A program made the position numbers and the translations under genes. Positions 24,180 to 34,628 of a stretch of 39,613 nucleotides of DNA are shown one piece after another. The DNA is from an uncultured Deferribacteres bacterium (GTDB taxonomy: Bacteria > Zhuqueibacterota > JdFR-76 > DREG01): NCBI GenBank assembly GCA_913009825.1, contig CAJVYQ010000051.1, positions 1 through 39,613 of the forward strand, read 5' to 3'. The notes beneath the pieces were generated by a model, which was not told where the DNA came from, searched no databases, and was given only the letters and a program-made list of their open reading frames with translations. The stretch's first letter is position 1. Each line of letters starts with the position of its first letter.

Positions 24180-24216
24180 ATAAACCTTCCAGGTTTTGAA
24201 AACCGGGAAGGTTTAT
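24180..24216. repeat. AAACCTTCC hairpin
   Basis: The arms ATAAACCTTCC and GAAGGTTTAT surround an inner GGTTTT-G-AAAACC hairpin. It lies between the URO-D gene and the phenol-lyase pseudogene. It could act as a bidirectional structure but lacks a clean T-tract. Confidence 0.6.
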
Positions 24217-24303
24217 CAGACTAAGTTATTCAGATCAGGGCCAGTCGATTCGGCGAATCGCTTACACGACTGCAAAAACAAAATTAAGAGAGGAGAGAGA
24301 CAG

Positions 24304-25691
<1,388 letters not shown>

Positions 25692-25906
25692 GCCAAAAAT
25701 AAGACGGGATGAAAATGAGAACGCTGGCTATTTCAGGCTACAGGTTTCATAAGACAGATCAAAGAAACTAAATTATGAATCATGGCCGGGCTAAGATGAT
25801 GAAATTTTAGTGCCTTAGAGCCTTCGTGGCAAAAGTTATAAATCACACGGGCTAAAAAATCCTGTTTCATCCTGTTCATCCCGTCGATTAAAAACGAGCG
25901 GACGTC

Positions 25907-26374
25907 ATGAAATTAGACAAAACCGACATCAAAATTTTAGAAATATTGCAGAACAACGGCAGAATCACCAACGCCCAATTGGCGGCGGAGATCGGTATTT
26001 CTCCGCCGGGTATGCTGGATCGCGTCAAACGGCTGGAAACCGCCGGCGTGATTCAGAAATATGTGGCTCTGGTCAATCCCACAAAAGTGGGCAAAGGAAT
26101 CATGGCCACGGTATTAGTCTCCCTCGCGGTTCATCAAATCCCATCTCTCGACCGTTTCACCGAAGAGATCAACCGGTTGGATGATGTACTGGAATGTTAC
26201 CACATCACCGGCGAAGACGATTTCCTGCTTAAAATTGCCGTGGCGGATATCCAGGCTTACGAGAATTTTGTTATCAACAAACTGACCAAAATTAAGGGGA
26301 TCAATAAGATTAAAACCTCGTTCATCCTTTCCACAGTGAAATACAACACACAGATTCATATCGATATCAAGTGA
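25907..26374 (+). CDS. Lrp/AsnC-family transcriptional regulator
   Basis: 155 aa, the standard family length. The N-terminal winged helix-turn-helix is LDKTDIKILEILQNNGRITN, AQLAAEIGISPPGMLDRVKR and LETAGVIQ. The C-terminal RAM ligand-binding domain follows (VLVSLAVHQIP, VLECYHITGEDDFLLKIAV, INKIKTSFILSTVKY). Family members sense amino acids and often control adjacent amino-acid metabolism genes, so regulation of the phenol-lyase gene directly upstream is likely (inference). The 215-bp gap between the two holds a GTGCCTTAGAGCCTTCGTGG repeat and no gene. If the lyase is dead, the regulator may control other genes or be on its way to loss. The Shine-Dalgarno is weak (GAGCGGA). Confidence 0.93.
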   Translation: MKLDKTDIKILEILQNNGRITNAQLAAEIGISPPGMLDRVKRLETAGVIQKYVALVNPTKVGKGIMATVLVSLAVHQIPSLDRFTEEINRLDDVLECYHITGEDDFLLKIAVADIQAYENFVINKLTKIKGINKIKTSFILSTVKYNTQIHIDIK

Positions 26375-26427
26375 ACTAAAGTGACTAAAGTTTGAAGTGA
26401 TGTAACTTTAGCCTTTTGAAAAAATAT

Positions 26428-26465
26428 ACGATCTTTGCGCTCTCTGCAAGATCGTAATTTTTTAT
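26428..26465 (+). terminator. Probable terminator after the Lrp/AsnC gene
   Basis: ACGATCTT (26428-26435) pairs with AAGATCGT (26448-26455) and is followed by AATTTTTTAT. It lies 54 bp after the regulator's stop codon. Confidence 0.6.
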
Positions 26466-26810
26466 CGATTGACATTTTCGTTTCCCCGGTTTAAATTGCA
26501 AATAGTAACAGAATTATATTTTGAAACTTGTATTTCGGTTTCATTCATTTTGTCCCACAGAAAAAAATTGCCGCGCAATGAACATTTTAGCTCATTGACA
26601 AACAGCAAGTCATGATCAGGCTGTCCGTTCCGGAATGCTCTTGTCGGCTTGTCTATGCAGACAAGCCGCTTCAATCAAGCGGAAACGGCAACTTGAAGTG
26701 TACTTTTCAAAAACGAAAACAGAACCCGCTGAAATATTTTATTATCCGATTTCTGCGGCATCTCAATTCTGTGGCAAAAATCAATATTTTGAAATATGAA
26801 AGGAGATACA
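26466..26810. other. Gene-free stretch with a strong small hairpin
   Basis: CGGCTTGTCT-ATGC-AGACAAGCCG (26645-26668) is a perfect 10-bp stem. The sequence TCTGCGGCATCTCAATTCTG near 26753 repeats one near 6057. No coding signal is convincing. Confidence 0.5.
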
Positions 26811-27995
26811 ATGAACCCGATCGGAAAAATGACCCCGGCAATTTTAAGCCTTTTCCTCATCATCCCCGTACAGGCACAACAAAAAAACAAGCCGCAGCTC
26901 TGTATCGGCTACTACCAAACTGAAGAAAAAGCAAAGGCACAGCTTGCCAAATTCTCCGCTACCTACTCAAATCTGGAGGAATGGCAGGCGCGGGCAAAAA
27001 ATATCCGCCGCGGTATTTTACGCGGACTGGAACTGCTGCCCCCGCCGCCGAAATGCCCGCTCAACCCGATTATACGTAACAAACGGGAGTATCCGGGATA
27101 CACGGTGGAAAATGTGGCTTTTGAAAGCCTGCCCGGATTTTACGTTACGGGCAATTTGTACCGGCCGGTTGGCGAAGGTCCGTTTGCCGCCGTACTTTGT
27201 CCCCATGGCCATTTCAAAAAATTTAACGGCGGCGGCCGGTTCCGTCCCGACATGCAATACCGCTGCGCCACGCTGGCGCGCATGGGCGCGGTGGTGTTTT
27301 CTTACGATATGGTCGGCTGGGGTGAATCGATCCAATGCAAACATGAGCACTCCAAAGCGGCGGCGCTGCAAACCTGGGACAGCATCAGGGCAGTAGATTT
27401 TCTGCTCTCATTGAGCGAAGTTGATCCGCAACGGATCGGCATCACCGGTGCATCCGGCGGCGGCACGCAAACCTTTTTGTTGACCGCCGTGGATGACCGC
27501 ATCGCCGTCTCGGTGCCGGTAGTGCAGGTATCCGCCCACTTCTTCGGCGGCTGCGTGTGTGAAAGTCACATGCCCATCCACAAAAGCGCAACCCACGAGA
27601 CCAACAATGCAGAGATCGCCGCGCTGGCCGCTCCCCGTCCCCTGTTCCTCATTTCGGACGGCGAAGACTGGACCAAAAACACGCCGTGTGTCGAATTTCC
27701 CTACATTAAAAATGTTTACCGGCTTTACGGTAAGGAAGAAAATGTGAAAAACCTGCATCTGGGTCACGAAGGACACGATTACGGATATTCTAAACGACTG
27801 GGCGCTTACGCCTTTTTAGCCAAACATCTGCATCTCGATCTGAACAAAGTCAGGAAACAAAACGGCTCAATCGATGAAGACCCGGTCGTCATTGAAAGGC
27901 AGAAAATCATGTTTGTGTTCGATGAAAAACACCCGAGACCGGCAACTGCGGTGATGGGCGACGACGCGGTTACAGCGCTTTTCAACAAACGGTAA
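26811..27995 (+). CDS. Secreted alpha/beta hydrolase (acetyl-xylan-esterase/dienelactone-hydrolase-like)
   Basis: 394 aa from the ATG at 26811, which has AAAGGAG five bases upstream; the earlier ATG at 26796 overlaps that site. Residues 1-22 are a signal peptide ([13 protein letters not shown]). The alpha/beta-hydrolase fold includes the oxyanion segment LCPHGHF (about 129-135), [13 protein letters not shown], the nucleophile elbow [11 protein letters not shown] with Ser215, an acid in ISDGEDW (Asp283 or Asp286) and His in [10 protein letters not shown] (319 or 322). This resembles the large-esterase branch near Abhydrolase_7 and acetyl-xylan esterases seen in FCB and planctomycete genomes. 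It is likely an exported carbohydrate or aryl esterase. It has no operon partner, with repeats on both sides. Confidence 0.88.
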   Translation: MNPIGKMTPAILSLFLIIPVQAQQKNKPQLCIGYYQTEEKAKAQLAKFSATYSNLEEWQARAKNIRRGILRGLELLPPPPKCPLNPIIRNKREYPGYTVENVAFESLPGFYVTGNLYRPVGEGPFAAVLCPHGHFKKFNGGGRFRPDMQYRCATLARMGAVVFSYDMVGWGESIQCKHEHSKAAALQTWDSIRAVDFLLSLSEVDPQRIGITGASGGGTQTFLLTAVDDRIAVSVPVVQVSAHFFGGCVCESHMPIHKSATHETNNAEIAALAAPRPLFLISDGEDWTKNTPCVEFPYIKNVYRLYGKEENVKNLHLGHEGHDYGYSKRLGAYAFLAKHLHLDLNKVRKQNGSIDEDPVVIERQKIMFVFDEKHPRPATAVMGDDAVTALFNKR

Positions 27996-28000
27996 ATTTA

Positions 28001-28300
28001 GTAACACTTTAATTTTTTGAAACGTCACACTAAGTTGTCATTCCCGCATGCTTTAAGCGGCCTGTCTGTGCAGACAGGGAACCTACATCAATTCGAAAAA
28101 TGGATTCCCGATAAGAGCATTCGGGAATGACAGCCCTATAATCGTCTGCTGTTTTTCAAAGAACTAAAGTGTGACGCACTCGTAAAAAGTCGACACAATA
28201 AAAACATAGTCAAAATATAATATTTATTGTATTTGATTTTATGCTATATATGGATTCATCGTCAAATGTTTGGACTTTTTACGAGTGCGTCAAGTGTTAC
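28001..28300. repeat. GTAACACTTTA-family element interrupted by another element
   Basis: The left terminus GTAACACTTTAATTTTTTGA (from 28001) and the right terminus, which reads GTAACACTT when complemented from 28300, enclose a TGTCATTCCC...GGGAATGACA hairpin. The right terminus is split at 28172 by the nested element 28173-28291; joined across it, it reads TTTCAAAGAACTAAAGTGTT followed by AC. A TA doublet flanks both outer ends. Confidence 0.8.
28173..28291. repeat. 119-bp nested element with perfect 19-bp inverted ends and 6-bp target duplication
   Basis: GACGCACTCGTAAAAAGTC (28173-28191) and its exact complement (28273-28291) bound an AT-rich interior. AAGTGT occurs directly outside both ends (28167-28172, 28292-28297), a 6-bp duplication within the terminus of the host element. 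It carries no gene. Confidence 0.88.
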
Positions 28301-28345
28301 TAATTTTTTAATATCAGAACAAAGATAAAAAGATCATACGTTACT

Positions 28346-30199
28346 ATGAACCAGGAAGATAAAAACGGCATAAACGTCTTTTTACCCCAATATAATCGCA
28401 CTCTGCATCTGCGCACCGGTGAAAATTTAATGGAGCTTTTTCAGCGGGAGGGGTTTTTTGTCCCTTCCGATTGCGCCGGCGCCGGTACCTGCGGTAAATG
28501 CCGGGTTCAATTATTCAGCGCCCAAATGCCGGTATCGGAATCAGACCGCAATTTTCTAAGTTCGGATCAGATAAATGCCGGCATTCGCCTGGCCTGCCGG
28601 TTTGTGCCGGAGTCTGATTGCCGGGTTGAATTTCTTATTACGGAAGAACCGGATTCGGATGTGATCTTAACGGAAGGTCGCCGGCAGCGGATCGACATTC
28701 AACCACGGATCAAAAGGAAAGAGCTGTCTATCCAAAAACCGGAACTCGGGCAGGATCAATTTGATCTTGAATCCATTGTGCAGGCGTTGCATAGCGGCTC
28801 TGCACAACCACATGCATCTCTCTCGTTCCTGGAAAAAATAGCGGTTAAATTGCGCGACAACGATTATCAGATTTCTCTCATTTACAATGACAGCCATTAC
28901 ATCGAAATTGAACCGATCAGCGCGCCGGATGCAGCTTACGGTTTGGCTATCGATCTGGGCACGACCACATTGGTTGTAAAGTTGATCGATCTGAACACCG
29001 GCGCAGTGAAAGCTGTAGCATCCGCTGTGAACCCGCAGCAGCAGGTAGGCGCCGATGTGATTTCCCGCATCGGTTATTCACAACAGAAAAAAAATGCTTT
29101 TAAACAATTGCAAAAATTAGTCATCGATCAGTTGAACGTCATGATTGGTACTGTGTCTGTTTCCGCCGGTATTTCCGCCAAAAAGATTTATGACGTGGTA
29201 ATTGCCGGCAACACCGTGATGGGCCATCTGCTGCTGGGATTGGATGCAACTCATCTCGCCCTGTCGCCCTTCACGCCGGTTGTCAAGTTTTATCCGTTGT
29301 TTCATGCGGAGGAGATTAAATTGTCGGTGCATCCCCGCGCCGGTGTTTATCTGCTGCCCAATATCGGCAGGTTTGTGGGCGGCGATACGACGGGCGTTAT
29401 TTTAGCCACCGGCCCGGATCAGAAAGAGAAACCGACGTTGCTGATCGATATCGGCACTAACGGTGAAATTGTTTTGGGTAACCGGAATCGGATTCTGGCT
29501 ACCTCAACCGCTGCCGGGCCTGCCTTTGAAGGCGCCAAGATCCGCTTTGGCATGCGGGCATCTCAGGGCGCCATCGATCGAGTAGCAGTGCAAGACGGCG
29601 AGCTGCAATTTCATACGGTCGAAAACGCACCGGCAAAGGGCATTTGCGGTTCGGGCATCATCTGTTTAATTGGCGAACTGCTGCACGCCGGCGTTTTGTC
29701 GTGGAGCGGGCAACTATTGTCCCGGGAGGAGCAAAAAGATGGAAGTCCGGCCTTACTGAACAAAACCGGCGAGGAAAATCGGCAGCGCATATTTCTTTTG
29801 GATGAATCGGTCAACGGGCGCGTCTTTTTGACACAACGGGATGTGCGGGAAATTCAACTGGCCAAAAGCGCTATCCGTACCGGCATAAATCTGTTGCTTA
29901 ATGAATTTGGTGTGGAAATTGATCAGGTCGACCGGATTTTGCTTGCCGGCGCTTTCGGTAATTTTTTGGACCGGGAACAGGCAATCCGTATCGGTTTGCT
30001 GCCGGATGTAGACGTGGAAAAAATCCGTTTTATCGGGAATGCCGCCTGTGCCGGAGCAGAACTGGCTTTGCTTTCCAAAAAGATGCGGCAGCGGGCGAAA
30101 GAAATTGCCGAAAAAACAAAATATTTCGAAATTGCCACCCATCCAAATTTTAATGATGAATACGCGGAAAACATGCTGTTTCCTGTAAACGGGCGATAG
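28346..30199 (+). CDS. RACo-like protein: 2Fe-2S ferredoxin domain plus ASKHA ATPase domain (DUF4445 family)
   Basis: 617 aa. Residues about 8-95 are a 2Fe-2S ferredoxin domain with C43, C49, C52 (DCAGAGTCGKC) and C84 (RLACRF). After a linker, residues about 195-600 form an ASKHA-type ATPase: AIDLGTTTLVVKLIDL, VNPQQQVGADVISRIGY, VIAGNTVMGHLLLG, PTLLIDIGTNGEIVLGN, ATSTAAGPAFEGA, GICGSGIICL, LLAGAFGNF and GNAACAGAELAL. Relatives (RACo, RamA-like activators) use ATP to reduce the cobalt of inactivated corrinoid proteins to Co(I). The corrinoid partner is not in this window. The URO-D superfamily gene 4.3 kb upstream is a possible functional partner, but unrelated genes lie between them. No obvious Shine-Dalgarno; cytoplasmic. 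Confidence 0.9.
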   Translation: MNQEDKNGINVFLPQYNRTLHLRTGENLMELFQREGFFVPSDCAGAGTCGKCRVQLFSAQMPVSESDRNFLSSDQINAGIRLACRFVPESDCRVEFLITEEPDSDVILTEGRRQRIDIQPRIKRKELSIQKPELGQDQFDLESIVQALHSGSAQPHASLSFLEKIAVKLRDNDYQISLIYNDSHYIEIEPISAPDAAYGLAIDLGTTTLVVKLIDLNTGAVKAVASAVNPQQQVGADVISRIGYSQQKKNAFKQLQKLVIDQLNVMIGTVSVSAGISAKKIYDVVIAGNTVMGHLLLGLDATHLALSPFTPVVKFYPLFHAEEIKLSVHPRAGVYLLPNIGRFVGGDTTGVILATGPDQKEKPTLLIDIGTNGEIVLGNRNRILATSTAAGPAFEGAKIRFGMRASQGAIDRVAVQDGELQFHTVENAPAKGICGSGIICLIGELLHAGVLSWSGQLLSREEQKDGSPALLNKTGEENRQRIFLLDESVNGRVFLTQRDVREIQLAKSAIRTGINLLLNEFGVEIDQVDRILLAGAFGNFLDREQAIRIGLLPDVDVEKIRFIGNAACAGAELALLSKKMRQRAKEIAEKTKYFEIATHPNFNDEYAENMLFPVNGR

Positions 30200-30919
30200 C
30201 GCAGTTTGTAGAGAGACCTTAAATTTTTTATCTGCTTCTAACTTGCCATAATTATTACCGGTTAGGATCTTCTGTTCGTACTTGCCTTTATTTTACTTTT
30301 CTCTATTTGATTTTTACGGTACATTTTATTGTCTATTATAACTGTTCGGCCTTTATTTATCGGGATTTACCCCGATAAAAAATGTTACCCTTTTCGCATG
30401 TTTCGTGTATTTCCCGCCTGAGTCGGACAAGCGTGGGCTGAAAAATAAATAAACAGGATTGGGCATAATGGTAAAAAAAATCAGAAAGCGAAAATCCCTG
30501 CCCAAATACACCTAACCTGGGATGTCCTTTGACCAATAACTGCACGGCTTGGTGTTTCCGGATTTGTCCGGTCGATGAGAATGGTTGTGGCTTGTGCGGC
30601 AGAATTGCGCCCCACGGCATTCGCAGCCGGATTCAGCTTGCCATCGATCATTACAAGTTGAATGAATCCGAGATGTAATGAAAAACTGATCCAAACCATA
30701 ACCACCGTTCAAAAAACATATTTTAACCACAGAAATAAGATGCCACAGAATTCATTTCATAAGACAGTTCTGTGTAAAAGTCGCACATAAGTTCTGGTTC
30801 CCCCGATCATTTTTATTGACATTTGCACTAATTACCGTTACATTTTTTTCGTCGCTGAAACTGCATAGCCAGCGGTTTAGACGGGCACGGTAAATTACAT
30901 TTACAGAAAAGCGGTAATC
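30200..30919. other. Gene-free stretch between the RACo-like and sialidase genes
   Basis: A hairpin TTTATCGGG-ATTTAC-CCCGATAAA (30356-30379) followed by AAAA could terminate minus-strand transcription. Positions 30481-30705 hold a 74-codon minus-strand frame with even base composition but no recognised family and no start signal. The remainder contains fragments of dispersed repeats (TTTCGTGTATTTCCCGCCTG, CCACAGAA...TTCTGTG-like). Confidence 0.45.
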
Positions 30920-32047
30920 ATGAAAAAATATTTCCTCTGGGTTTTAACGGCAACATTTTTTATTTTCAACTGCTCAGCCAATAACAAACCATTTTTGCAC
31001 CAAACCGATATTTTTATCAGCGGTACGGACGGTTACCACACCTATCGCATCCCGGCCATTATTGCCACAAAAAAAGGAACCATTCTGGCTTTTTGCGAAG
31101 GAAGAAAGGGCGGGCAGAGTGATTCCGGCGATATTGATCTGGTGCTGAAACGCAGCACGAACGGCGGCAAAAGCTGGTCGCGCCTGATGATTGTCTGGGA
31201 CGACGGCAACAATACCTGCGGCAATCCGTGCGCGGTGGCGGATAGAAAAACCGGCGAAGTTTTTCTGCTGATGACACACAATTTTGGCTCTGACCGGGAA
31301 CCGAAGATTATCGACCAAACCGGCCGGGGAACCCGCACAGTCCGGCTCACAAAAAGCGCTGATGACGGATTGACCTGGTCTAAACCGGTAAACATCACCC
31401 AATCGGTAAAACAGAAAAACTGGACCTGGTATGCCACCGGACCGGGCGCCGGTATTCAATTGCAGAACGGACGGTTAATCATTCCCTGCGATCATATCGA
31501 AGCGGAAACGAAAAAGTACTATTCCCATATTATTTACAGCGATGATCACGGACAAACCTGGCAGCCCGGCGGTTCAACCCCAACGGATAAGGTGAATGAA
31601 TGCGAAGTAGTGGAATTATCCGACGGCACGCTTTATCTCAGCATGAGGAACTACGACCGCAGTAAAAAAGCGCGCGCTTACGCTACCAGTACGGATGGGG
31701 GACTTAGTTGGTCTGCGTTTGGTCATGACACAACTTTGATCGAACCGATATGTCAGGCTAGTATTCGCAGTTATACGCCCGTTGATTCCATCCGGCAGAA
31801 ACTGATTCTTTTCTCCAATCCGGCGAGTAAAGAAAAGCGGGAAAAGATGACGGTACGGCTCTCGTTTGATGACTGCCGGTCGTGGCCTATCGCCAGAACA
31901 ATCTATCCCGGCCCGGCTGCTTACTCCTGCCTCATTGTTTTGCCGGACAAAAGTATCGCTTGTTTTTACGAGCGGGGTAAAGAAAATCCTTACGAGAAAA
32001 TTACATTAGCGCGGTTCAATTTACCATGGCTGCTGGAAGAAAAATAA
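30920..32047 (+). CDS. Exo-alpha-sialidase (GH33-type neuraminidase)
   Basis: 375 aa. The N-terminal export signal MKKYFLWVLTATFFIFNC has a possible lipoprotein cysteine at C18. The six-bladed propeller shows the RIP motif (YRIPAI, Arg43), EGR (Arg62), and the acid/base Asp in GGQSDSGDID. Asp boxes are STNGGKSWS, SADDGLTWS, SDDHGQTWQ, STDGGLSWS and a degenerate SFDDCRSWP. The later glutamate (NECEVVEL) and tyrosine (PAAYSCL) match the nucleophile pair. The enzyme should release terminal sialic acids, or related ulosonic acids, from glycoconjugates outside the cytoplasm. No nan catabolic genes are adjacent. Some BNR-repeat proteins have other substrates, so specificity is probable rather than certain. 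Confidence 0.88.
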   Translation: MKKYFLWVLTATFFIFNCSANNKPFLHQTDIFISGTDGYHTYRIPAIIATKKGTILAFCEGRKGGQSDSGDIDLVLKRSTNGGKSWSRLMIVWDDGNNTCGNPCAVADRKTGEVFLLMTHNFGSDREPKIIDQTGRGTRTVRLTKSADDGLTWSKPVNITQSVKQKNWTWYATGPGAGIQLQNGRLIIPCDHIEAETKKYYSHIIYSDDHGQTWQPGGSTPTDKVNECEVVELSDGTLYLSMRNYDRSKKARAYATSTDGGLSWSAFGHDTTLIEPICQASIRSYTPVDSIRQKLILFSNPASKEKREKMTVRLSFDDCRSWPIARTIYPGPAAYSCLIVLPDKSIACFYERGKENPYEKITLARFNLPWLLEEK

Positions 32048-32074
32048 ATTCACGACATAAATTTTGAAGTGTAC

Positions 32075-32500
32075 ATGTTTAATAAACTAACATTCGTCAT
32101 TTTGCCGGCCATGATCCTGTCTCCCACCCGTCCGGCGCAGCAGGAGTGCACGGTCGGAGTGGCGATCGGCAAAGGCACGGTTGACGGCAGGCCGCTGCCG
32201 TCATCCATTTCGCAGGGGAATCCGAACCAGATGAATGCTCTCATTCAACAGGTGGAAGATTACGTGTACGCGGATGCAAACCAGCCCGGATGGCTGTTCA
32301 CGAAAAAATTGCAGAGTGCCGGCGGCACAGGAATCTTGCCGGATCATCTCACTTTTGAAAGGAATATTTTCACCGATGCGGACAGGTTTTTAATACAGCG
32401 ACAAAAACAGTTCCCGCCTGAAAAAATCGCAGAAGAAGAGCGACAGACTGATGAGAAAATTGTCCGGCAACTACAAAAAGAAGTGAAATACTTGAGATGA
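32075..32500 (+). CDS. Small exported protein, probably an internally deleted NTN-hydrolase (C45/choloylglycine-type) remnant
   Basis: About 141 aa from the ATG at 32075 (a GTG six bases earlier is also possible). A short signal-like segment is followed by ECTVGVAIGKGTVDGRPL. This resembles the start of mature C45/penicillin-acylase-like N-terminal-nucleophile hydrolases, where the Cys becomes the nucleophile and the continuation is normally a WKNRD-type motif. Here the match stops after DGRPL and the chain jumps to an unrelated-looking or C-terminal stretch that is helical and charged (QRQKQFPPEKIAEEERQTDE). Full-length relatives have more than 300 residues. An in-frame internal deletion would explain this, but I recognise the family from about 17 residues only. 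Its stop codon overlaps the ATG of the acetyltransferase gene (ATGA), implying coupled translation, so the frame may be kept for that purpose. Confidence 0.5.
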   Translation: MFNKLTFVILPAMILSPTRPAQQECTVGVAIGKGTVDGRPLPSSISQGNPNQMNALIQQVEDYVYADANQPGWLFTKKLQSAGGTGILPDHLTFERNIFTDADRFLIQRQKQFPPEKIAEEERQTDEKIVRQLQKEVKYLR

Positions 32501-33729
32501 TAAAACCGACCTTTGCCAAAACAGAGGCAGACTTGGAAGAAATAGCCGACATGATGGGGAAAATATTCACCCGCCGCAGCTATTTTGATTTTTACGATAC
32601 CCGCATACGCTACCAAACTATGGATCCCTGGTATAAACCGGAACATTCCAGAATCATTCGCGAAAACGGTAAAATTGTCAGCCATGTTTGCATCATTGAA
32701 AAACCGTTGCAGTTTGGCCCGGCGGTGATAAAATTGGCGGGAATCGGCGATGTCTTCACTCATCCGGAGGCGAGGGGAAAAGGATATTCCAGGCTGCTCA
32801 TGGAGGATGCACTGCGCTACATGAAGGAGCACGATTATCCGCTCACGCTGCTTTACGGCATTCCCGGCTACTATCATAAATTCGGCTACATCGAAGCGCT
32901 TAAAGAATACCGTTTTTTTGTTACCGTGAAAGATGAACTTGTCAAAGATCATTCCTTCTCCGTTCGTGAGGTGCAGGATCAGGATATCCCTTCTCTTCTC
33001 TCGATCTACCGGAATAATTTCCACAACGGCTGTTTCGTTGTGGATCGCACGGAGTCCTGTTTTCGCAGACTGACCACCAGGCCGAAAAACTTCATCGTTT
33101 TATTGGATAAACGGAATCAAATCGCCGGCTACGCAAATATACGGGATGAAATCACCAATCAATTTGTAGTGAACGAAGCGGCAGCCGATAACCCTGCAGC
33201 CTCTGCGGCATTGTTGACTGAAATCATCAAACATGCGCCTCATCCCGTTCCCCGTCAGATTGAGATAAGGATGTCTCCCGCCATGCCGTTTGTTCGTTAT
33301 CTGTCCCGTCTGGGCAGCGAGCTGAAAATAAAAACCTACAGTGAGGGGGAAGGCAACGCCATGATGGCGATTATCGATTTGCAAAAATTGCTGACCGATC
33401 TGATCCCTCAGTTCAATTTGCGTTTGCAGCGATCGGAACTGCACCGGTTGTCGGATCAATTGAACATAGAAACCGATAGGGAAAAGGTTGCACTCGTAAT
33501 GAAGAATGGCAAAATTGTTGCGGTGGAAAAAAGCAGTCCGAACCGTTCGGATACCATGAAATTGACGGCAGACTACCGCTATCTGGTTAGAAATATCGTC
33601 GGTTCCTGTTCCATTGAAAACCTTCTTGAAACCACGCCGGCAAAATGCAGCGGCGATTCTGCCCAAGGTCTGTTGAACATCCTGTTCCCGGAAACGGAAC
33701 CGTTTTTATTGCCATTGGATTATTTTTAA
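32497..33729 (+). CDS. GNAT-family N-acetyltransferase (Eis-like size, two-domain)
   Basis: 410 aa. Residues about 1-150 form a GNAT fold with acetyl-CoA motif A, VFTHPEARGKGYSRLLMEDAL (R93-G-K-G). This is followed by LYGIPGYYHKFGYI, the usual beta5-alpha4 region with the F/Y-G-Y motif. The remainder (about 160-410) probably contains a second degenerate GNAT domain and a sterol-carrier-like C-terminal domain as in the Eis/enhanced-intracellular-survival family; this second part is inference from length and pattern. It transfers an acetyl group to an amine; the substrate is unknown. The start ATG overlaps the previous gene's stop by four bases. Cytoplasmic. Confidence 0.85.
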   Translation: MIKPTFAKTEADLEEIADMMGKIFTRRSYFDFYDTRIRYQTMDPWYKPEHSRIIRENGKIVSHVCIIEKPLQFGPAVIKLAGIGDVFTHPEARGKGYSRLLMEDALRYMKEHDYPLTLLYGIPGYYHKFGYIEALKEYRFFVTVKDELVKDHSFSVREVQDQDIPSLLSIYRNNFHNGCFVVDRTESCFRRLTTRPKNFIVLLDKRNQIAGYANIRDEITNQFVVNEAAADNPAASAALLTEIIKHAPHPVPRQIEIRMSPAMPFVRYLSRLGSELKIKTYSEGEGNAMMAIIDLQKLLTDLIPQFNLRLQRSELHRLSDQLNIETDREKVALVMKNGKIVAVEKSSPNRSDTMKLTADYRYLVRNIVGSCSIENLLETTPAKCSGDSAQGLLNILFPETEPFLLPLDYF

Positions 33730-33731
33730 TT

Positions 33732-33796
33732 GGTGCCTGAACGAAAACCATGAAAAACAGTAAATGACAGAAAAGAGAGGTTTTCGGTCAAGTATT
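33732..33796. repeat. Short AGTGTCTGAAC-family element, copy 3
   Basis: It starts GGTGCCTGAACGAAAACCAT and ends GGTTTTCGGTCAAGTATT, with a shortened centre containing TGAAAAACAGTAAATGACAG. It lies directly behind the acetyltransferase stop codon. Confidence 0.55.
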
Positions 33797-33971
33797 AATC
33801 ACTCAAGTTTCGCATTTATAATAACTCAAGTATTGTAATTTGTCAGAATCCGAAAAATACAGTTGTCCGGAATACCTTTTGTTCCATTCTTCGATATTTA
33901 TCATCTTGTGCATAAAACAAGTATCCGTATGTTTCCGGGACAATCCCTGTTCATTGATTCATACCCTGTGA

Positions 33972-34183
33972 GCCCTGAAAGGGCGGAATATACCAGCCCG
34001 GGGCAACGCCCCCGGGGAAAAAACAACGGAGTCAAGCCCTGAAGGGGCGAAATACAAAATTCAAATGAACAGATCGTACCGGCACAGGTAAATATTCCGC
34101 CCTTTCAGGGCTTGTTATTCTTTTTCCTCTTTCCCCCCCCGGGGGCGTTGCCCCGGGCTATTGTATTTCACCCCGTTGGGGTG
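33972..34183. repeat. REP/BIME-like palindrome cluster 2
   Basis: It repeats the order seen at 3355-3556: GCCCTGAAAGGGC, AGCCCGGGGCAACGCCCCC, GCCCTGAAGGGGC, GCCCTTTCAGGGC, a CCCGGGGGCGTTGCCCCGGG stem and CACCCCGTTGGGGTG (34169-34183). Confidence 0.8.
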
Positions 34184-34199
34184 GCTGAAAATGTATTTT

Positions 34200-34399
34200 C
34201 AGACCTCGTTAAATTTGATAAATATTAGGTTGAATAACCGGACAAAAATCATAATGAATTTGCATTATATTATTGTGTAAGTACTTGTTTTTTAATTTAA
34301 AATCAAACATGCAGTGTTCAATTATTCATGGATTTTCTCACAATTGACGGGTAAACAAGAACTTAATGAACAATAAAATACCTGATTTAACGAGGTCTG
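34200..34399. repeat. 200-bp element with 15-bp inverted ends and 5-bp target duplication
   Basis: CAGACCTCGTTAAAT (34200-34214) and its exact complement (34385-34399) bound an AT-rich non-coding interior. ATTTT flanks both ends (34195-34199, 34400-34404). It is inserted directly after BIME cluster 2. Confidence 0.85.
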
Positions 34400-34404
34400 A
34401 TTTT

Positions 34405-34628
34405 AAATACTATGAATGTCTCACTGATATCTGAAAGAGTATCACCGGCTTTTTCAGGTTGGGCAAAAAATCTTTTTAATTCGTACAATTTTGTAATACC
34501 TTCAATATACAACATATAACCTCTGTTTTGGAATTATGTATTAACATATTATAATTTATTAAGTTGTGAGTTTGTATGCTGCTTTTTTTATGCCGGTTAA
34601 CTAACTGCGAAACTTGTATTAATTACAT
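34405..34628. other. AT-rich gene-free stretch
   Basis: Nothing recognisable. Minor open frames have no start signals. It may be the decayed 5' part of the secreted-protein gene that follows. Confidence 0.3.

Noticed and set aside
30481-30705. Minus-strand 74-codon frame between the RACo-like and sialidase genes
   Set aside because: No Shine-Dalgarno, no family resemblance and no partner. It could be a gene remnant, but the sequence alone does not support it.
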